DNA from: Aphrocallistes beatrix | Lineage: Eukaryota; Porifera; Hexactinellida; Sceptrulophora; Aphrocallistidae | Assembly: GCA_963281255.1 (NCBI GenBank) | Contig: OY725491.1 | Location: 496,001 to 560,000, forward strand | DNA: 64,000 bases | Direction of reading: 5' to 3' | Shown here: piece after piece, positions 60,244 to 64,000 of the stretch | Position numbering within the stretch: position 1 is the first letter of the stretch | How the letters are laid out: each line of letters starts with the position of its first letter | Translations under genes and position numbers: made by a program | Notes under the pieces: model-generated | Seen by the model: only the letters and a program-made list of their open reading frames with translations | Databases searched by the model: none | Told to the model about the DNA's origin: nothing

Positions 60244-60415
60244 CAGAATAACCGTGGGAATAGAATTTCAATACGCATTCCCATCCCATTCCCACAGGAT
60301 TTTTGTGAGAATACCCACAGAAACCCACCTGTGGGAATATCCATAGGCTCAAAGTCATTCCCATTACCATCCCATATGGGAATACCCACATATCACCATT
60401 CCCACGGCAACCCTG
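60244..60415. mobile_element. hAT miniature element related to that at 62624
   Basis: The right end CATTCCCACGGCAACCCTG is the exact inverse of the left end at 62624. The left end CAGAATAACCGTGGGAATAG is diverged. The flanking 8-mers TTTATACA (60236-60243) and TTTATACT (60416-60423) match at 7 of 8. The interior has several copies of TGGGAAT(A/G). Confidence 0.78.
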
Positions 60416-61214
60416 TTTATACTTTAGTATTAGTAACCAGAAAGTGGTACGACCATCCCCATTCCGAACAATACTGGACAGTAAAGGTGTAACCACCATG
60501 ACTATTACAGCTCCTACGCCACTGGAATTACTACATATGTACATGCACTATGACTAATTACTAGTTATTATATTTAAACCGTATAGCCCTGAACAATCAG
60601 CCCAGAATTATTTTTTTTACGTACGCATTAAACCTCCGCAATAATTCGGGGAAATATGTTATAAATTTTAGTCGTTACATCTGTAACTATTATTTTGAAT
60701 AAGTAGAATACAAATTCTTAGTCAGATTTGTAGTATCTCTCACAGTTTAACTTTTAAATTTTTATAAATGGACCTATTTCAATACTACGTATTTCTAAAA
60801 TAAATTAGGGTAATGGGCGAATACTTTTGTACAATATAAATTAGTGTCGTAAAGGTGTGGAAACGTTTACTATATACATTCGTACATAGGCAATTGACTC
60901 ATTATTAAATAGTAATATTTACTTTCTCAATGAAAAAATCATAGTCAACACTCCCTCATGTACTGGAAAGAAATATGCTTACCTGCTTTCTAAAACAGAC
61001 AAACTATAAACAATTAAATATACAATTTCGTTAATCAAATTGGATTAAATAATTTGTATTTAACAAACCGATGATCTTGTTTGATAATTTAAAAGAATAA
61101 TTAATTTAGTAGCGATCAAATTGAAATAATACCATTGTCGAATCGCTATAAAAGAGTATGCCTACTAGGCATGTTATAATTATTATAATTATTTAAACTG
61201 TAATAGTATTACAT
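60416..61214. other. Intergenic stretch, nothing recognised
   Basis: AT-rich sequence with no supported frame or repeat. Confidence 0.4.
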
Positions 61215-61650
61215 ATCATTGGATCAAATATCAACATAATGTAAAATTCTAACCTCTCTCTTTAAATTATCCGTATTCACCATGGTTCAGGATAGCTGAA
61301 TTAAGTCTGTTTCCAAGTTTTTTTAATCTTCTGACAATAACAATAGAAAAAGTAGATTAACACAACTAATATGCACAAAAATTAAATGTGCATAATGTAA
61401 TTAGGCTCCTATTTATACCTCGAACTTTTAACGCTAACTCAACCCTCCAATCAGATTGTAGTATTCATTGATTCGAGGTTTCCACTTACTTTGAATGGAA
61501 TTTTACAGTTGTTAACTAACATGACGCTAGAGTTTTGAAAGTTCATTGATTGTAATACGTAATGTGTGAATATGACTAATAGAGAGTGGATGCCGATAGT
61601 CCTAATGGATGTACGATATAGTTTATGTATTTCGATTACCAATATGTTTC
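61215..61650 (+). repeat. Unclassified repeat, right copy (partner at 7921-8700)
   Basis: It contains ACCATGGTTCAGGATAGCTG, ACACAACTAATATGCACAAA and CTCCAATCAGATTGTAG, colinear with the left copy. Confidence 0.55.
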
Positions 61651-62172
61651 TTGAATATGAGAGTATATATACATGCACTAGGTCTTGCTTGTTAGAATGT
61701 TGTACTAAGTACAGTGAAACTTGTCTTTATCGGCCTTCCAAGAGTACAAGCAAAGCATGTTCGTTATAGCAAGTTCTACTGTTTTAAATCTTAATTATTT
61801 TTAAGAAAATTATGTACAATTTTCCATTCTTCCCTTACTGAATTTGTCATATTGCCACCAAATTTTACTTTTTGACTTTTGGGATTTAATACAAGTCCTA
61901 CAAAATTAATGTTCACTCGAAGTGTTTCTATCTATGTATATATTTAGCTAGTGTAATAATTGTTAGTTCAATTTTGATCTGTAGACTAGTCGGCCTGACC
62001 GTTACTAGTGGCGTTTCGTCCCATTTCTGGTGACCCTCGACCCCGTGGACCGCTGCCGGTCACGCTTCCTTATTGCCAGGGCGCCTCCTTAACGGCCGCT
62101 CCTGCCTATTGCCGCCTTCCGGTAGTCCTTCGTGACTTAGCTAGGTTTTACAATGGAAAATATTTTGGAATA
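61651..62172. other. Stretch with an isolated GC-rich block
   Basis: Bases about 62007-62135 are strongly GC-rich (CCGTGGACCGCTGCCGGTCA, AACGGCCGCTCC), unlike everything around. No gene, rRNA or tRNA is recognisable in it. Confidence 0.4.
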
Positions 62173-62330
62173 CAGTCGACTCCGCTTAATAGGGCAACAT
62201 CGCAATGAGGCCTTTTGGCAGGGAATCGGTTTCCTCGGCAAGTGATGTATTAGCTTTTATGTGTAAGAGCTATTCCGGTCCTTCCAAAAGTGGCCCGATT
62301 AAACAGTGACCTTATTAGCGGAGTCGACTG
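62173..62330. mobile_element. pogo/Tigger-like miniature element, TA target
   Basis: CAGTCGACTCCGCTTAATAG and its mirror CTATTAGCGGAGTCGACTG-type right end are flanked by TA at 62171-62172 and 62331-62332. It is 158 bp and non-coding. Confidence 0.8.
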
Positions 62331-62508
62331 TAATTTAATTAATTCTGATTCCTTTTCAATCGCATTTAGGTTTGTAATGGAAAAATATCCAAGTAAATAT
62401 TTTATAAAGTTCTACTCTTCTATGCCTCTACTCTAGCAGTGTTTGTATTTGTTTATATTACTCCAGCATAGCAACTATTTATTCTAAAAGAATTCAGGAG
62501 ATCTATCG

Positions 62509-62615
62509 ATGGAGACAGACAATGCTCCTCTGAAGGTCGGAGACATCATCTCTCTCTTCTCAGACTCAGAGCCAGGAGCTCCTGCCATCAAGAACGGACT
62601 CCTCGCCTCTCTGGG
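62509..62615 (+). CDS. First coding exon, probably an inositol 1,4,5-trisphosphate receptor
   Basis: ATG at 62509, after an in-frame TAA at 62485, opens 35 codons plus two bases and ends at a GTAAGTAC splice donor. The peptide contains VGDIISLFSD, then NGLLASLG. This matches the start of IP3 receptors, where IGDICSLY leads within about 20 residues to STLG and the first intron lies nearby. Such receptors are endoplasmic-reticulum calcium channels whose N-terminus forms the ligand-binding suppressor domain. Codons are much more GC-rich at third positions than in the GTPase cluster, as expected of an unrelated conserved gene. Further exons must lie beyond 64000. With only 35 residues visible, another MIR-domain protein is possible. 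Confidence 0.5.
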
Positions 62616-62623
62616 GTAAGTAC

Positions 62624-62772
62624 CAGGGTTGCCGTGGGAATGAAATTTCAATTCCCATATATTCCAGAATCCCCACATAAATATAAAATTTTAAAAAAGT
62701 ATATATAAATACTTTTTTTTTTTTTTAAAAAAAAGAATATTTTTTCCCATGAGGATTCCTACGGCAACCCTG
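62624..62772. mobile_element. hAT miniature element inserted at a splice donor
   Basis: The left end CAGGGTTGCCGTGGGAAT mirrors the right end CCTACGGCAACCCTG. A perfect 8-bp duplication GTAAGTAC flanks it (62616-62623 and 62773-62780). This 8-mer is itself the donor of the preceding exon. It is 149 bp, non-coding, with a T/A-rich centre. Confidence 0.9.
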
Positions 62773-62883
62773 GTAAGTACGGCAGTGAATAAGGATGTGC
62801 ATACACGTCAACTTGATCCGTGATAAAATGGGATTCTGCGTTGAATTTCGCAGGATATAGTGAGGCGCAATTAAATGACTATA

Positions 62884-63050
62884 CAGTCAGTCCTCTCTAA
62901 TTGTCCAGGTTCTCTATTTTCAACTTCTGTAATTGTCCACTTGCCAGAATAGGAGTACTATGTACACACACACTTCGAATTCTCTAATTGTCCAGGGTTC
63001 TCAAATTGTATACTTAGGATCCCATTACCCAATGGTAGACAATTAAACCA
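62884..63050. mobile_element. Decayed TA-target miniature element
   Basis: The left end TACAGTCAGTCCTCTCTAAT is typical of pogo/Tigger-type ends. AATTGTCCAGG recurs inside (near 62900 and 62985). The right end is degraded (AGACAATTAAACCAGTG), so its limit is uncertain. Confidence 0.45.
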
Positions 63051-63644
63051 GTGTTTTAGTGACACACAAGATATCAGGGGGTTCACAGAATATAAGAAAA
63101 TTGATCATCCACAGCCAAAAAAGGTTGAAAACCGCTGCCCTAAACCAAATCATAGTAAGGGCACAGGATTTTTTTCTTTTGTGCCCGCCTCGCTCCGGGC
63201 TAGGAAATTCCTGTGACCGCCCCTGGTTGCTATCTTGCATACCCTGGTTGTGACTCCTATCTTGTGTACCAAAATAATGGAATTTATTTGCCAAAATTAT
63301 AGCACTTCCATTGCTTATCATCGGTGAGGACTTTGAGTGTTTTTTAAGAACCCATATTTTAGTCTTTGGTGATCCTGGGCTTTAAATATTAAGTAATCGG
63401 TAAATCCGCCGATCTTACTGATGAACGCCGTATATAATAATCCCTTTGAGGGGAATTCCTGTTCATATTCAGTGTTCAATCTTTGTGCATGTATCCAGGA
63501 TGAAGAAATTGTACAATTATGAGGAATTTATCCATTTACCTAGTTTTTGTTTATATTTTATAAATACGAAATCCAAGAAAGTCCATTCTTTATTCTTGAA
63601 AATCTTAGTTTCGCTCCTAATGAATCTGTCAAGGAATATTATTA
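63051..63644. other. Intron-like sequence with a hAT end fragment
   Basis: If the exon at 62509 is real, this is its first intron. A right end related to the element at 26186 (TTCCTGTGACCGCCCCTGG) lies at about 63207-63226. No further exon is recognised. Confidence 0.4.
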
Positions 63645-63813
63645 CAGTCAGGGTCGCTTATTATGAACATTCGTTTATTATGAACTAACCTGCTGGTCCC
63701 AATTTCATTTTTAGATAGGATTTGTATTGAATCAAGTTCACTTAATATGAAGTATCTCTATTATGAACAAATTTTTTGGTCCCCTGGTGGTTCACAATAA
63801 GCGACCCTGACTG
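63645..63813. mobile_element. TA-target miniature element
   Basis: The left end CAGTCAGGGTCGCTTATTAT and the reverse of the right end CAGTCAGGGTCGCTTATTGT are inverted repeats of about 25 bp, flanked by TA at 63643-63644 and 63814-63815. It is 169 bp. It is probably a non-autonomous pogo/mariner derivative. Confidence 0.82.
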
Positions 63814-64000
63814 TAGTTTGCTGTAGAAAATAACTAAAAAGTGCTCTGTCTTCACAGTTGAAATGTTATCAGATTATTGCCAATATAATAGATAGCGAGT
63901 TTCTACTGAATTAATTATCAAGTAGGTAATACTATATGCAGATTATGACCATAGTCAAATCAACACCTTATTAATCTAACGATAACGTTACTATAGAGCT

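Noticed and set aside
60244..60415. Overlapping open frames on both strands at 60221-60544
   Set aside because: They arise from the repeated TGGGAAT motifs of the hAT miniature element, not from a gene.

Overview
The window is animal (metazoan) nuclear DNA. It is AT-rich, carries many short cut-and-paste transposon remnants with target-site duplications (TSDs), and holds a gene family related to the very large inducible GTPases (VLIG/GVIN). Near the right end there is one short exon, with a canonical splice donor, that resembles the start of an inositol trisphosphate receptor. I cannot name the species. An invertebrate, perhaps an early-branching one, is a guess from the combination of features.

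The core of the window, about 1-55 kb, is a cluster of six paralogues of one giant, apparently intronless gene. Three lie on the plus strand (A 3-6108, B 13776-20527, C 26779-33525) and three on the minus strand (D 38275-34936, E 44401-38821, F 55235-46592), so the two halves point at each other across 33.5-34.9 kb. Only C is open from start to stop (2248 codons). A is cut by the window edge and has a 2-nt deletion. B, D, E and F carry stops, frameshifts and deletions, and F also has a 1.9-kb transposon. The encoded architecture is: helix-turn-helix-like repeats; a degenerate first GTPase-like module; a VLIG-type GTPase core; a long helical middle; a Cys/His zinc-binding-like motif of the kind seen near the GVIN C-terminus; and a C-terminal von Willebrand A (VWA) domain with an inserted Cys-rich loop. 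The VLIG plus VWA fusion and its local multiplication are the most notable content. Patches of near-identical DNA inside otherwise diverged paralogues point to gene conversion.

Between and around the genes, 6.1-13.7 kb, 20.5-26.7 kb, 44.4-46.6 kb and 55-62.5 kb are repeat-rich. They hold hAT-type miniature elements with 8-bp TSDs, Tc1/mariner- and pogo-type elements with TA TSDs, two FLYWCH/MULE-type remnants, long fold-back elements, and a GC-rich chain-of-hairpins module present in at least nine full or partial copies.

The right end (62.5 kb onward) enters another gene on the plus strand. A hAT miniature element there has inserted exactly at the splice donor and duplicated it.

How the proteins work is inference. 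GTP-driven assembly through the VLIG core, with the VWA and zinc modules binding a partner or metal, would fit an inducible defence role like that proposed for vertebrate GVINs. No sequence here proves that.
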